This document shows positions 1-11,188 of a stretch of 64,000 nucleotides of DNA, in pieces (positions within the stretch are counted from its first letter, which is position 1; the number at the start of each line of letters is the position of its first letter). The DNA is from Mycteria americana (taxonomy: Eukaryota; Chordata; Aves; Ciconiiformes; Ciconiidae). Under the pieces are notes generated by a model that did not search any database, had not been told where the DNA came from, and saw only the letters and a program-made list of their open reading frames with translations. The translations under genes were made by a program, and so were the position numbers. The stretch lies in NCBI RefSeq assembly GCF_035582795.1, contig NW_027445625.1, forward strand, positions 2,046,001 to 2,110,000, written 5' to 3'.

Positions 1-195
1 TGGCTGCACACCCAGCTTCACACTCTGCAGCCATCCCAGGGAGAAACAAGCTGTCATACCCTGGCCCTCTGACCATGTGGCAGGGAATCCCTGCGCTGGA
101 ACTCATCCTTCTCCTCCAAACCAACCATGGGATGTGTCAGCTTTAGGAGATCCCTCCAGGACCTCATGTGCCCTGCCCTGTGGCCAGCGACTTAC

Positions 196-356
196 AGTGT
201 GAAGGGCTGTGAAGATCTCTTCCACTCCAGACTGCCTTTAACCTCTCTCTGCCTCTCTCGTCTCCCCTCAGTGCCTGCAGGCAGTGCCCTCAGCCCTGCT
301 GCGCTTTGCGGAGGAGCTGCTCCTGGGCAGAGCGCTCTCTCTGCTTTCTGCGCTCC
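196..356 (-). other. Predicted 5' noncoding exon and splice donor of an OR14 unit
   Basis: On the minus strand a GTAAGT donor sits at 195-190. The same donor, in the same flanking sequence, lies upstream of every OR14 coding exon in this window (8716, 55358 and 39898 on plus; 30039 on minus). The exon would lie at higher coordinates and its 5' end cannot be set from sequence alone. The matching coding exon would lie left of base 1, as the S1b copy is followed by an OR gene in that direction. No transcript evidence is available. Confidence 0.5.
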
Positions 357-1045
357 CATGGTGCCATAAGCTCCCTGCATCCCAGGAGCCCGGCCCAGCT
401 TATCAGCAGAAGACCAGCCCAAGGCTGAAGTAATCACTGATGCTCCCTCCCTCAGCTGGGCAGAGACACTTGATTCCAGCAGTGGAATTTCTTCTATTAG
501 AAAAACAGATGGGCACGAGAATCACCTTTTCTTCTCCCATCATGAGACAGGACACCAGGAACGTGATAGGGAAGGATCTGCTTTCTCCAAGCTAGGGGAA
601 TGTTTTCAGTTTAGTGAATTTAGGCATTTCATTCTGCTTTGTCGTCCAAGGGCTAGAAAGACATTCAAAAGTCCTTTGTCCATGCCATGTCTCTGCTTTG
701 AAGCAAAGCCTTTGCACACACAAGACCTTGGACACGCGGTACCAGGATTCCTTATGGCAAGAAGGAGCTTGCCTGGTGCCACACCTGGGGTGCTTTAGCC
801 CACATGTGCAGCAATGATCTCAGCAAGGGGCACAGACAGGATAAGCGGGAGCTGTTAGTGTTGGAGGCAGTGGTGTGACAGTGACGGAATCAATTGGCAA
901 GGCGTGGTGGCAGAGCTCAGTACGGCTGGTCTTCAAGGACAGCATCCTCCAAGCACAGCAATAATCCAGACTGAAACTCAGCCTGAACTGGAAAGGCAAT
1001 TCAAGGGCACCATAATGAGTCTTTACCACTTCAGGAACAGTTAAA
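357..1045. other. Noncoding OR upstream flank, nothing recognised
   Basis: This stretch repeats 30201-30889 and holds no convincing gene. Short open frames here are not conserved in the inverted paralogous flank near 39500-40400. Toward its right end the sequence passes into CR1-like material. Confidence 0.5.
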
Positions 1046-2100
1046 GAAGAAACAAAGATACTGTGTGGCCAGTGCTGAATTTAATAAGAACGGTTGTAGA
1101 TAGCTCTGAGATACTCCATGTCCTTTTTGCCTCAGTCTTCAGCAGGAAGGGCTCCAGGGCCTTTGTGCCTTGAGGCAGGACTCTGGAGGAGAACAACTAG
1201 CAGTAGATGAGAACCAAGTCAGGGGCCACATGAGTGATCCACAGTCCTTACCAGGAGGGGTGGCATCCCAGGGAGCTGAGAGAGCAGGATGATGTCACAG
1301 GGAGGCCACTCACCATGATCTTTGAAAGGCCGTGGAGACTGGAGGAACAGGCTGATGACTGGGAGCACCCAGCTATTGCATGCACCTTTCAAAAATGCCC
1401 AGGTGATGAGCAGGGGAACTAAAGGTTCTGCCCCCGAGCGTGTGCCCTTGGAGCCCATTTCTGGGTGTCTGAAAGAGAAGGTGACTGGATTTACCCAGGG
1501 TAGATTGTGTATGGCTGTCATCTTTGCTTTCCATGAGGAAAGGACAGGATTGCTAGACGTGGAGAAGCAGTGGTTGTCTTTCACCTGAAAGTCAACAAAG
1601 CTTTCAGCATCATCCCCCAACAATATTTTTGTGTTTGAGATAGGATATTATGATCTCCATCGGTGCATAAATAGCTGGTTAAAAAACCAGCTGGATGGTG
1701 AGGCTCAGAAGACCGTGGTTAATGTGTGGTACTCGGTCTGGAGGTCTCGAGCTAGCAGGGTCCTGCAGGGGTCTGTCCTGCAACCTGCCCTGTTTAACGT
1801 GTTCTTAATGACCCAGAGGAGATGAGAGGGTGATTTTTCATAACATTTGTAGAAGACAGCCTATTGAGGAGAGCAGACGCTACAATGGAGGGCAGGGCTG
1901 CCGTTGCAAGGGACGTAAAGAGGCTGGAGTGATGGACCAACAGGAACCTCGTGATATGCAGCAAGTCCTGACCTTAAGGTGGATGAAGCCCCTGCAGTGA
2001 TAGATGCCAGGGACTGCCTAGCTGGGTAGCAGCTCTATGGGAAAGGCTGTGGCCATCCTTGGGTTTCATTAGGCAAAACATGAGCCATCAGCAAAGGAAG
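1046..2100 (+). mobile_element. Degenerate CR1 LINE, reverse transcriptase region
   Basis: The translated plus strand shows the order of a CR1 ORF2 reverse transcriptase in broken frames. There is a segment like the HPRELRE region at about 1260, a WLKNQLDGEAQKTVVN segment at about 1676, and a QGSV-type stretch at about 1765 that corresponds to the [10 protein letters not shown] motif. Stops and frameshifts interrupt it throughout, so it is dead. It is cut at 2100 by an LTR of the avian ERVL type. The same copy recurs at 30890-31944, so it predates the S1 duplication. Confidence 0.75.
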
Positions 2101-2659
2101 TGGCCTGGTTTGGGGTGGGATAGAGTTAATTTTCTTCCTAGTAGCTCCTCTAGTGCTGTATTTTGGATGTTAGTATGACAATAATATTGATAACACGCTG
2201 ATGTTTTAGTTGGTGCTAGGTAATGTTTACACTGGTCAAGGACTTTTCAGCTTCCCATGCTCTGTCAGGAGCCAAGATTCACATTGATTCACATTGGCTA
2301 AAGGGCTATTCCATACCGTATGACATCATGCTCAGTATATGAACTGGGGGGGAGTTGGCTGGGGGGTAGCGATTGCTGCTCGGGGACTGGCTGGGCATTG
2401 GTCGGAGGGTGGTGAGCAGTTGCATCACTTGGGGTTTTTTTCCTGGCTTTTGTTCCTCTCTTGCTCACTTGTTTTCCTTCTCATTACAATTTATTATTAT
2501 TATTATTGTTAGTGTTCCAATTATTAAACTGTTCTTATCTCAACCCACGAGTTTTCTTACTTTTGCTCTTTCGACTCTCTCCCCATCCCACTGCGGGGGG
2601 TGGAGGGTGAGCAAGCGGCTGTGTGGTGCTTAATTGCCGACTGGGGCTAAACCACAACA
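2101..2659 (+). mobile_element. Solo LTR, avian ERVL-type, sense orientation
   Basis: It runs from TGGCCTGG to the terminal ACA and shares the full architecture of the family seen at 38590-39153: a 5' GGGATAGAGTTAAT stretch, a CRE-like TGACATCA at 2321, a weak TATA-like stretch after it, a TATTAAACTGTTCTTATC poly(A)-region segment, and a 3' end resembling CTAAACCACAACA. No internal viral sequence is present and no exact 5-bp target duplication is visible, so one flank may have been rearranged. It ends only 34 bases before the ATG of the OR pseudogene. Confidence 0.85.
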
Positions 2660-2693
2660 GAGCCTGTTGTGCGGATTGTTCTGTACAGGGAAA

Positions 2694-3080
2694 ATGCCCC
2701 AAAGAAAAGGCGTGGAGAATCACACCGTGGGATCGGGATTCATTCTTCTGGGATTTGCTGACCACTCCAGCCTGCAGGGCCTGTGCTTCCCAGTATTCCT
2801 GCTCCTCTGCCTCGTGGTGCTCACAGGGAACAGCCTGATTGCACTCACCACAGCGGTGGACTCAAGCCTCCACAGCCCCATGGATTTCTTCCTGAGGAAT
2901 TTGTCCTTCCTGGAGATCTGCTACCCGTCAGTCACTGCCAAAAAAGCTGGTGGGTTTCCTGATGGAAGATGGCAGGATCTCCTTCCTTGGCTGTGCTGCC
3001 CAGCTGTATGTCCTGGTTTTGTTGGGCAGGATCAAATGCTTCTCCTGGCTGCCCTGGCCTACGACTGCTACATAGCTAAA
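2694..3080 (+). pseudogene. OR6/OR10-like olfactory receptor pseudogene, truncated
   Basis: From the ATG the frame gives a class II OR N-terminus with an N-glycosylation sequon (NHT), a TM1 GN motif (LTGNSLIAL), and a TM2 stretch LRNLSFLEICY. Around 2937-2945 bases are lost, so the frame shifts near SVT-KK, and it shifts again before TM3. After the second shift the frame reads LAALAYDCYIAKC, a damaged DRY box with Arg replaced by Cys. Homology stops at 3080, where an ERV LTR starting TGTGACTG begins, so TM4-TM7 are missing. A third family member at 47224 retains sequence through TM6. The family is a class II OR nearer OR6/OR10 than OR14; the exact subfamily is uncertain. Confidence 0.85.
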
Positions 3081-3836
3081 TGTGACTGTTGCGTTAAAAG
3101 AGTTACTGTCAGGTAGGAGTCTGAGGAGTGGCTGGAGGGGGAACCCTCCTGTTGAGTCAGGAGGTTCAGACAGGACCCCCTTGCTTTCTAAACTCCTTCT
3201 CAGAGAGGAGTCTAGGTGCGGCTAAGTCCAGTCTTAGGCTCAGACTTGGTCAACAGTTTGTTTTCGAAGGACTGTATATGCAGCCACTCATCAGTTTTAA
3301 GGCGACAGCATGAATTTACAACGTGATAAGTCCGGTCATGTTTAGGGAACTGAACTTCACGATTACGCATTCACTAATAACGCGCTGCACTCCCAGTCTA
3401 GTCGTGTTGCATGAAGTATCACGGCTACACTGAGAGTCTGGTCATGTTCAATAACTACCACGGCTAGTTTAATGAAGAGTGCAGTTTATTAGAGCAACAG
3501 ACACATGTCAAAAACATGACAGACTGTTGGCCCAGGTTAGTAAATATGCAGCTTATCAGTTCCATGACACCCTTAAGTTCACATATTATTACAGAGCCTG
3601 GCCGCGGTGTCTCCACAGCGCTGCACTCTCTGAACAGTACCTTCTTAGAGTCAGCACACCAAGTTCCCCTGTCGTCACCAACGTCGAAGGTTACAGGCCT
3701 AGGGAACTTCCATGGAATGGATCCCTTGCATGTCAGCCGCATTCCACCCGGGAAGCTTCTTCAATGCTGTACCTTACGTAAAGGTGGGAATATAAGTTTA
3801 ATTTCTAAGTAAGTCACCTCCAGCAATTATCCTACA
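3081..3836 (-). mobile_element. ERV LTR (3' LTR of the minus-strand ERV remnant), internally deleted
   Basis: The segment is bounded by TG at 3081 and CA at 3836 and lies just downstream, on the minus strand, of an env remnant, as a 3' LTR should. A minus-strand AATAAA is at 3492-3487. The partner LTR in S1b is about 520 bases longer and contains a minus-strand TATAAAA element near 33650. That region is missing here, with the junction near 3505, so this copy has probably lost its promoter. The family differs from the ERVL-type LTRs elsewhere in the window. The boundaries are inferred from TG/CA ends and flanks, not from an alignment to a known element. Confidence 0.6.
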
Positions 3837-3868
3837 TAATCCACCCCGTGGCTAGAGTCACTCAAGCT

Positions 3869-4480
3869 TCACGATATTTGGAATGCCTCGGGTGTGTCCC
3901 ATATGCTCTCGTGGTGAGGATTATCGAGTACGTAGACACCTTGTGGGGATATTTGATGAGCCAGACGCTTCACCATAGTCCAACGTCTAACATCCAGCGC
4001 GATGGTTAGAATGAAGCATAACGCAGTGAGCATTAGCAGAATAACAACTGGATGAAGCATCTTACTGAGAATTCCGGTTGCGGTTGGCGACCATCCTAGC
4101 AAAGTGTCCCACCAAGAGTGTCCTCCATCCTGCTTCACTCGTTCTAAGACACGATGTATCTCTTCCGCGTCATGGTGGACGGTGACTGATGTCTTATGTC
4201 CGTTATTGCGGACGCGTTCCAGCAGTTGCTTCAGGTCATCGTGTTGTAGGAGTTAATAAGTCTTGATCCAGTGTATAGTTGCAGCAGCAACTATATATAG
4301 TAGCTTGCAGCAGTTGGTGAGTTGTGACAGGAGCTGAACAGTTGAAGTTGCATCCCATAATTTTGGTAAAATTACAAACCCAACTATTCGAGTGATTACT
4401 TATAGCTACAGTAAGGTGATCTACAAATACAAAATCACAAAAAGTTCTCATGCAAGCGCATCCTTTCCCAATACATACAA
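3869..4480 (-). pseudogene. Endogenous retroviral env remnant, TM subunit end
   Basis: On the minus strand 4138-3869 encodes 89 residues with a long hydrophobic run (VVILLMLTALCFILTIAL) preceded by a WWDTLLGW-like segment and followed by a short polar tail, the layout of a retroviral Env membrane anchor and cytoplasmic tail. Upstream, 4556-4236 carries a cysteine-rich stretch of Env ectodomain in another frame. Sequence corresponding to the more N-terminal part in S1b is deleted at about 4487. Frames are broken and it cannot make a full Env. It is an old endogenous copy. Confidence 0.65.
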
Positions 4481-4489
4481 GTCCAGTAC

Positions 4490-4800
4490 TTCTTCCATGG
4501 CCTTTCAAAGGGATAGTCAAAGAAATACCCATCTTGCCCTGTAACTTCATTACCACTATTCTGCCTGTTATGCAGTGTCTTTAGTTTCGCTAATCTTTCA
4601 TATACTATCACCTGTCCTGATACAGTGACTATTTCTAAAATCATCTTTTCAGATGCAGACTGTCCAGACAAAGGCCCTTTCCGTTTTTCTCCTCCCCTAA
4701 ACCTTTGTTCCTTCAGATACCTCTCACCTATGCAGCTGCTTTAAGCTTCAGGGAGTTAACAGCTCGCCTGTCTTTCAGTAGTCTCATTGTCTCTTTAGCC
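4490..4800 (-). mobile_element. ERV-associated fragment with a partly conserved frame
   Basis: This piece recurs at 36230-36570 and, more diverged, at 19370-19790. On the minus strand all three keep an open frame with the pattern GQSAS-KM, then VYERV-KL, then EVTGQD-YFF. I cannot assign a domain. Its position upstream of env in the minus-strand ERV suggests retroviral coding sequence. In this copy it is joined directly to the truncated env by a deletion. Confidence 0.45.
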
Positions 4801-5361
4801 AACTCTTGAATTATGTTCATATCTATCTCATCATATCGATCGTATCTGTCGGGGGGTGTGGCCTGCTCTTCAGGGGCGGGGCCAGCAGGGGCACGGGGTC
4901 AAGGCAGCGGAAGCGCAAGTGAGGCTTGGCAGGCTGGCAGCTCCCGAGGCCTGACCCCGTCATGAGCTCAGCAGTGAGGTAACTTTGCACCTCTGAATGG
5001 CAGAGGCCAGCTGGAGGAGCGGTGCTAGAGGAGGCTTGGAAGCAAAGCTGACTTTGTCCTGGAAGGCGAGGCTGCGGTGTGACAATTCAATCCAGCGCTC
5101 GGCCGGTGGCTGGTCCCAGGGAAATGGCGCTGGAGCCCCGGTGCTCCTGCCGTGGCCCGGGCAGTGCTGCGGGGTGTGCAGCTGCCCCTCCTGAGCGCCC
5201 CGTGGCTGCCCACAGCACTCAGAGCAGCAAGGCCCTGCTGGGACTGGGGAGAGTGCAAGTGTCGCAGGTCCAGGGAGCCCCTGGCACTTGGGCTGGCACC
5301 TTTTGGGCCAGGGAGCCGTCCGAGGACGCAGGCAGCACAGCCTGTAGCAAAGGGAGAGAGC
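4801..5361. other. GC-rich stretch, nothing recognised
   Basis: The segment is GC-rich, with long overlapping open frames on both strands that reflect base composition. It is copied at 36571-37097. No motif, splice pattern or repeat family was recognised. Confidence 0.5.
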
Positions 5362-5366
5362 CGCCT

Positions 5367-5930
5367 TGTGGAGGTTTAACCCCAGCCAGCAACTACGCAC
5401 CACACAGTCGCTCGCTCCCTCTCCCCTAGTGGGATGGGGGAGAGAATCAGAAGAGTAAAAGTGAGAAAACTCGTGGGTTGAGCTAAAGACAGCTTAATAA
5501 GTAAAGCAAAAGCCATGCACGCAAGCAAAGCAAAGCAAGGAATTCATGCACTACTTCCCATGGGCAGGCAGGTGTTCAGCCATCTCCAGGAAAGCAGGGC
5601 TCCATCACGCGTAATGGTTACTTGGGAAGACAAACGCCATCACCTCAAACGTCCCCCCCTTCCTTCTTCTTCCCCAGCTTTATATACTGAGCATGACGTC
5701 ATATGGTCTGGAATAGCCCTTGGGTCAGTTTGGATCAGCTGTCTTGGCTGTGTCCCCCCTAAATTCTTGTGCACCTGGCAGAGCATGGGAAGCTGAAAAG
5801 TCCTTGACCAGAGCAGCAACAACTACAACATCAGTGTGTTATCAACACTGTTTTCAGCACAAATCCAAACCATAGCCCCATACCAGCCACTATCAAGAAA
5901 ATTAACTCTCTCCCAGCCAAAACCAGCACA
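5367..5930 (-). mobile_element. Solo LTR, avian ERVL-type, with 5-bp TSD
   Basis: The complete 564-bp LTR is in antisense orientation and is flanked by identical CGCCT at 5362-5366 and 5931-5935. It contains a TATATA-type promoter element, a TGACGTCA palindrome at 5694-5701 and the reverse complement of the TATTAAGC/CTTTACT region. A 5-bp target duplication fits the ERVL group. The S1b copy at 37103-37666 has the same TSD, so insertion preceded the duplication. Confidence 0.93.
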
Positions 5931-6150
5931 CGCCTGCAGTTGTCTGCCTGCAGAGTGGCCGCCTTTCACCAGGGAACGAAACTGAGGGACAAGGAGCACT
6001 AGTTCAGAGTCAGCCTGTGGCTGTATCCTGGGGGGCAGATAAGATGCCTTGGAAATGAACCTGTAAGAGACCAGGTGCTTTGCTACACGAGTCTCACGGA
6101 CACAGTCCTGTCCCTGGGAAGAGTGGACAAGAAACCCTCAGCAACCCAAA

Positions 6151-7311
6151 TGTGCCAGCCAAAGCTGTGACCAGGCACGCTTACAGCTCTGGGCAAGTTT
6201 TTATTCATCTGGCTGGTGCAGCTTGGGGAAGAGGTGGGAGCTCTGTAGACGGACGAACAGCCCTTTGCCAGCAGCGCATGGGGAAGCCCAGCGGCTGATG
6301 GCTGTGGGAGGTGCCCGGGCATTGGAAGACATGTGGCCTTGAGGGACCACCTCCCTGTGCGGGCCCGTGTCACAAAGGGGCAGTGCTGCAGCACCCGCCC
6401 GCTGCTTGTGAGCTCATCTGGTCAGGGCTTGGGATCCTGAAAAGCGGGCCAGTGAAAGCTAGTTGGGCTGAGCTGGCCTTCGGGATAACTCGGCTCCTTC
6501 CTTTGCTACTTGTGTGCCTACTTTTTCCAACCATTTCTTGTTTACTGCCCGCTTCTCCTCAACTTCCATCCTCTTTCAAAGGTAATTCTGATTTGACTTT
6601 CAATGCAGATCATAGGGTAGGTAGATAGAGGATAAAAGCGTAGGCATGTCTACACCTTCTGAGCTCTAGGCTGAGCTATTACACCTGTCTAGGCTGGGCA
6701 GATATGGGCTATGGTTAGAGCTCCTATTTGGCAATTCTTCTTTCTTCACCATATCCTAGGATAGGTGAGTAGGGGGGTGGCAGTGTAGTCTGAGGTGTTG
6801 GGCTCAGCCTAGAATGACAAGAATCCCACCCTGACTGATGCGGTAGGAAGGGAGACAGAAAAGGAGCAGGGCAAAGGCAGCCGATAAAGTATCGGCCTTT
6901 GCATACAAAACTCCTGCATACAAGGTGGGAAAGCGTGGGCTGGAGAGCCAGAGGGCTGTGCTGCTAACGCTAGTCACAGGTAAGCAGCAGGTCCTCTTCA
7001 GAGAAGGTGGCACGCAATGCAGTCTTTGGAAAGGGCCTTGGTTATTGCTGTCAGTCGGAGTCCTGTGCCAGGGACAGCAGGGCCATCAGCCTGCAGCCTG
7101 CAGCAGTTACAAGTGCCACTGGAAGACTTTTGAATGCGGGTGCTGTTGTGGGGGTTGCGTTTGGGGTTTCTTTCAATCATTTTGTGGATCTACAATGATT
7201 TCTTTGCCATCAGGTGCCGGCGGGACTGGCGCTGATCTTCTCTTTCTGTAGCGCGTCCTGACATCGTTTGTCACCCAAAGCTTTCCCCTGTGTTCCTGAG
7301 AGGAGAGAGGC
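6151..7311. other. Single-copy spacer, no gene seen
   Basis: No coding frame, LTR, LINE or OR similarity was found. It separates S1a from S2a. The corresponding junction in the other block (37890) goes straight into OR upstream flank, so this 1.2 kb is either an insertion here or a deletion there. Confidence 0.5.
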
Positions 7312-8557
7312 AGTGATGTCCTGGAAGGACAAGGTGCTGCTGAAAGTGCCCTTGGGTGTGGACATCCTGTGATCTAGGCACAATCTAAATTCCTAGGACT
7401 CTTAGAAGACTGTATCGAGAGGGAGAGTAAAGGCTGGGGGAGAGGAGAACCAGCAGAAGCTGAGAACGTAGGCCCACAAGTGCAGACCCCAGTGCAATGT
7501 GCTTCTTATTCATGCAGTGCCTTGCATCTCTGGATAGAGATGGGACAGAGCTGGCCTCACGGCAGGGGTGGGAATCAGCCACTTTCACCCAAGCACCGAA
7601 TTCATCTGAGATGCCATCTAGGGTGTCTGTCACGCACCCGCTCTGGGTGGACATGGCTTTCCTGTAGGTCCTGTGCTGTCCCTGCCAGCCACAGGCAGTT
7701 TGGGTGGAGAGCCTTGGCCTCTCGCATGGCACTACAGGCCTGTATTTGGGCATTCAATGAGCAGCTGCCCTGCGTTAGGTTAGGCTAGGTGGGGATGTGT
7801 GAGACAGCTCTCGTTACAGACAACGGACAGCTAGTAAATGCAGCTAAAGGAGGGGAGAAAGAGAAAGACTTCACTCTCCCTCTGGCCCATAACTCCATAA
7901 CACAGCGTGGGTAGGGACAGGTGGTGATGTCCTAAATGTGGGCAATTGCCGTCATTTCAGCGGGCTTCCTCACCAGGCTGCAGGATGATGCCCCCAGATG
8001 TTTCCCGCACCAGGTGTTTGTGTGTGAACTCCTGGTCTCCATCTCCATCACTGACCATGGGACCATAGACAAGGGGTGCAGGTGCCTGTTTTTAACAGGC
8101 GCCATTACTGAAGCAGGAGGCATCTCACCTCCTGTGGGTTTGTGGCAGGCATGGGAGGGAGCTGAGGTCCCTTCCAGCCCCAGGACTGCAAATGCAGGAT
8201 GAGATGCCTCCATGGACTCAGCTGATTCCCTTCCCTGCGCATGGGCAAAGGACATCCCTCCCTGCTAGTGTCCAGGTGTCCTCTTTAATGCTGGGACAAG
8301 GAAGGGCGATTCTCAGACCTACGTGTGTCTCTCAGAGGAGAAAGGGCACTGCTGGAAAGAAATGTCTCTGCAGAGGTGAGACAGGCACCATGGGTGATTA
8401 CTTGAGTGTCTTTGCAAGTAGGTTCCTGGAGAGCCCCAGGGACAGCTGGAGGGAGGGCAGGGTGGGGTGGGGGGCAGGGGAAGTGAGGTCTTGGGCAGGT
8501 CCTGTACTGCTGGGCTGAGACAGGCTCCTGGGAGGGAGGGAGCTGGTGGTAAGCAGG
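7312..8557. other. OR14 unit upstream flank, no coding gene
   Basis: This segment has paralogs upstream of the OR genes at 57464 and 41668 (about 37890-39700), so it is part of the ancestral OR14 unit. It probably carries the promoter, but I saw no clear TATA box or binding-site cluster. Open frames here are not conserved between paralogs. Confidence 0.5.
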
Positions 8558-8715
8558 CAGCACTGCAGAGAGACAGCTCTGCCAAGGGGCAACTCCTCTG
8601 CAAAGCGCAGCAGGGCTCTGGGAAAAGGAGTAGGGCAGAGAGAGCCTGAAGGCAGTCTGGAGTGGGAGGACAGAGGAGAGCTCAGAGGGAAGGAATCGTG
8701 ACAGCCCCTGACACG
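8558..8715 (+). other. Predicted 5' noncoding exon of the OR14 gene at 11189
   Basis: A GTAAGT donor starts at 8716 and an acceptor with a pyrimidine-rich run (TTTATCTCCTTTGGCAG) ends at 11166, 22 bases before the ATG. The same pair is present in all OR14 units of the window. The 5' end of the exon is not determined; the start given here is only a guess. A noncoding 5' exon spliced close to an intronless coding exon is the known gene plan of vertebrate ORs. Confidence 0.5.
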
Positions 8716-9671
8716 GTAAGTCTCTTGGTGCAGGGCAATGCAGCTGCGGTTCCTGGAAGGCTCTCCTAAAGCTATCACAGCCTACAGCCTCCGAGATCTG
8801 TGCGGAGGAGTGCCAGTGCAGGGGCTCCTGTGAGACAAGTGTGAAGGGGTGAAGGCAGGGTGTGCAGCCAGAGCTGCCCAGGGCATTTCAGAGGGGACTT
8901 TTCCAGAGGAAGATCAAGGCAGGGGGTACCTTAAAAGGTAAAGATCGTTCCTGAGTCTATGCTTTCCGTTTCCTGCTGCTGCAGGGAAACAGGAAAAGGC
9001 GCTGCTGTGTTTGGAGAGGGAGACTGAGAGTCCTGAGCTGCTGCACTGGGAGATCAGTAGGTCTGGTAGGAGCCAAGGAAAGAGCTTTCACCCACTCCTC
9101 TACCTCCAGAGAGCACCAGCATCACCTCTGTTGTCCTCATCAGGGTTTGTCTGACCTGCTCCTTACTGCCTGCAAACGGGGAGTTCCTCTCAAGAGTGCC
9201 TGAAACTGGGAGGTTTCTTCAGGTCAGGGCTGAGCAGACAGTACTTGGTGCTGGGGTCTGTGATCCCTGACAGGGAAAACTTGAGGGCAGAGAAACATTT
9301 CCCGGCAGGGATAGCTGCAGGCAGCAGGCACGTGGGCAGAGAGCTATAGGAAACTGCAAGCAGCAATGTCACGGGAGGGAGAATTTGGCAAGCTGCCTGT
9401 CATGCCCTCCAACGCAGCCCCCTTCCTCTGAGCAAGACCCCCGGTCTCGTCTCCCACCCAGCAGAGCCTCTGCCCTCAGGGCTGTGTGGTGCAGGGCAGG
9501 AGTTGCCTCCTCTGCAGCCGGAGCTCTGGCACAGCAGAGCTGCATCTCTCCTGACATGTGGCCACTTCCCTCTGCAGAGCCAAGGGGCTGAGAGCGACTG
9601 CCCTGGGATTTTGCTAGCTGGGAGGTGCTGTGCTCTGCTGGGGAAGGAGAAGGCTTTCCTGATTTTAGGAA

Positions 9672-10141
9672 ACTGGATTTTAGGATGAGGATAATAGTGA
9701 TAAAACGCTGCTTCCCTGCTCTCCAGGTGCACAAGAAACTGGGAGGGGGCACAGCCAGGATAGTTGATCCAAACTGGCCAAATGGCTATTCCATACCATA
9801 TGACGTCATGCTCAGTACATAAACTGGGGGGAGTTGGCCGGGGGGTAGCGATCACTGCTCGGGGACTGGCTGGGCGTTGGTCGGTGGTTGGTGAGAGGTT
9901 GTGTCACTGTTTATTTATTTCCCTGGGCTTTTGATCCTCTCTTGCTCACTAGTTGTTTTCCTTCTCATTACAATTTATTATTATTTGTTGTTGTTGTTGT
10001 TCAATTCTTAAACTGTTCTTATCTCAACCCACAAGTTTTCTTACTTTTGCTCTTCCGATTCTCTCCCCCATTCCACTGAGGGGGGAGGGTGAGCAGTCGG
10101 CTGTGTGGTACTTAATTGCCGACTGGGGTTCAACCACGACA
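9672..10141 (+). mobile_element. 5'-truncated ERVL-type LTR inside the OR14 intron
   Basis: The 3' three-quarters of the LTR family are present, from a GAGGATAATAGTGATAA segment to the terminal CACGACA at 10141. It includes TGACGTCA at 9801-9808 and a TACATAAA TATA-like element. It lies between the predicted donor (8716) and acceptor (11166) of the OR gene at 11189, in sense orientation. The S2b copy (56013-56410) is shorter. Confidence 0.85.
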
Positions 10142-11188
10142 CTGCTCTTGGGGTCCCTGGCAATAAGAGTGGTGGTGTGGCACAAGGGGTGGGGTGTTGG
10201 GTGCCTGCTCTGATGCTGCCCTGGAGGGTGCTGCCCTGGAGGTGTTTCCATGGGACCAAGGTGTCCAAGGCCTCTCTTCATTTTCCAGGCTCGAGACACT
10301 GCAGTCAGTGGCTGGGCAATGAGACACTGCTTCCCTTAGCAGACATCACCTTAAGACACCAGGTTCTGCTGGACAGGGAGTGCTGGGGGGCTGTGAGCAT
10401 CAGCCCAGAAGGGCATAGCTCTCCTGTAGGACCTTGGTGATGTCCGAGAGCACCTGATCTGCCCATGTGGATCAGCATCCTTGTCCTGGCCTCTTCATCC
10501 TACTCTGCAAAGCTGTGCTGGAAAGGAGAGGTGTTTGGAAATCTGCACCTTGAACAGGACCCCTCTGCTCCCAGTCCAGTCCAGTTGCTTTTTGAGAACA
10601 ACCTCTGTGTGTAGTCCTCCTCCAGCGGAGAGCGGTGCAAGCACAGAGCAGCTGGGCACCAGGCCGATGGACAGAGCAGCCGCCTGGATGGGAGCACTGA
10701 CGCAGCTTTACACTGAGAGCAACGGGGCAACGGAGGAATTTGACCCTTTCCAAGAACATTTCCCAGGTGGGATGGGGGTCTCTGAATACTAACACACAGT
10801 GTAACGAGACACATGTGCTGCACCTCATCTCCCACCTTCCTTTGTGGAAGAAAGCGTCCTTCTGAGCGTCCCTCTGCTATAGTGCAGCCCAGGGATCCCC
10901 TCCCCAGGAACCCTCCCTCCAAACACACTGGGTGTTGCTGCCTCCATGTGTCATTGCTGTAAAGCAGGGCTGACCCTTAAGGAGCCCATGGGTAGAGGGC
11001 ACTGCTCTGCACAGCACACTCAGCCACCACAAACCAGAGCTGAAGCCTCGGAGATGCACAACAGTCCCCCAGGAAAGAGAAGCACCCTTAGGTATTTCAC
11101 AGTGAAGGAATGGAATTTTGCTCAGAGAAGCTTCTCTGAATTTTTCTGTTTTATCTCCTTTGGCAGTTTCCATGCCCAGAACAGGCAG

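Larger units (their letters stand above)
1..6150. repeat. Segmental duplication block S1a (partner 29845-37890)
   Basis: The sequence matches 29845-37890 at an offset of 29844 near the start, with only scattered substitutions, and the match stops just after position 6150 (37890 in the partner). The partner is about 1.9 kb longer because S1a lacks two stretches, roughly 33364-33884 and 34844-36230 of the partner. The block begins at the window edge, so its left limit is unknown. It holds OR 5' flank, a CR1, two LTRs, an OR pseudogene and an ERV remnant, each listed separately. The near identity suggests a recent duplication; that is an inference. Confidence 0.93.

Noticed and set aside
4960-5403. 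A 147-codon frame in the GC-rich stretch (and its twin at 36696)
   Set aside because: Overlapping open frames on both strands point to base composition; it also runs into an LTR.
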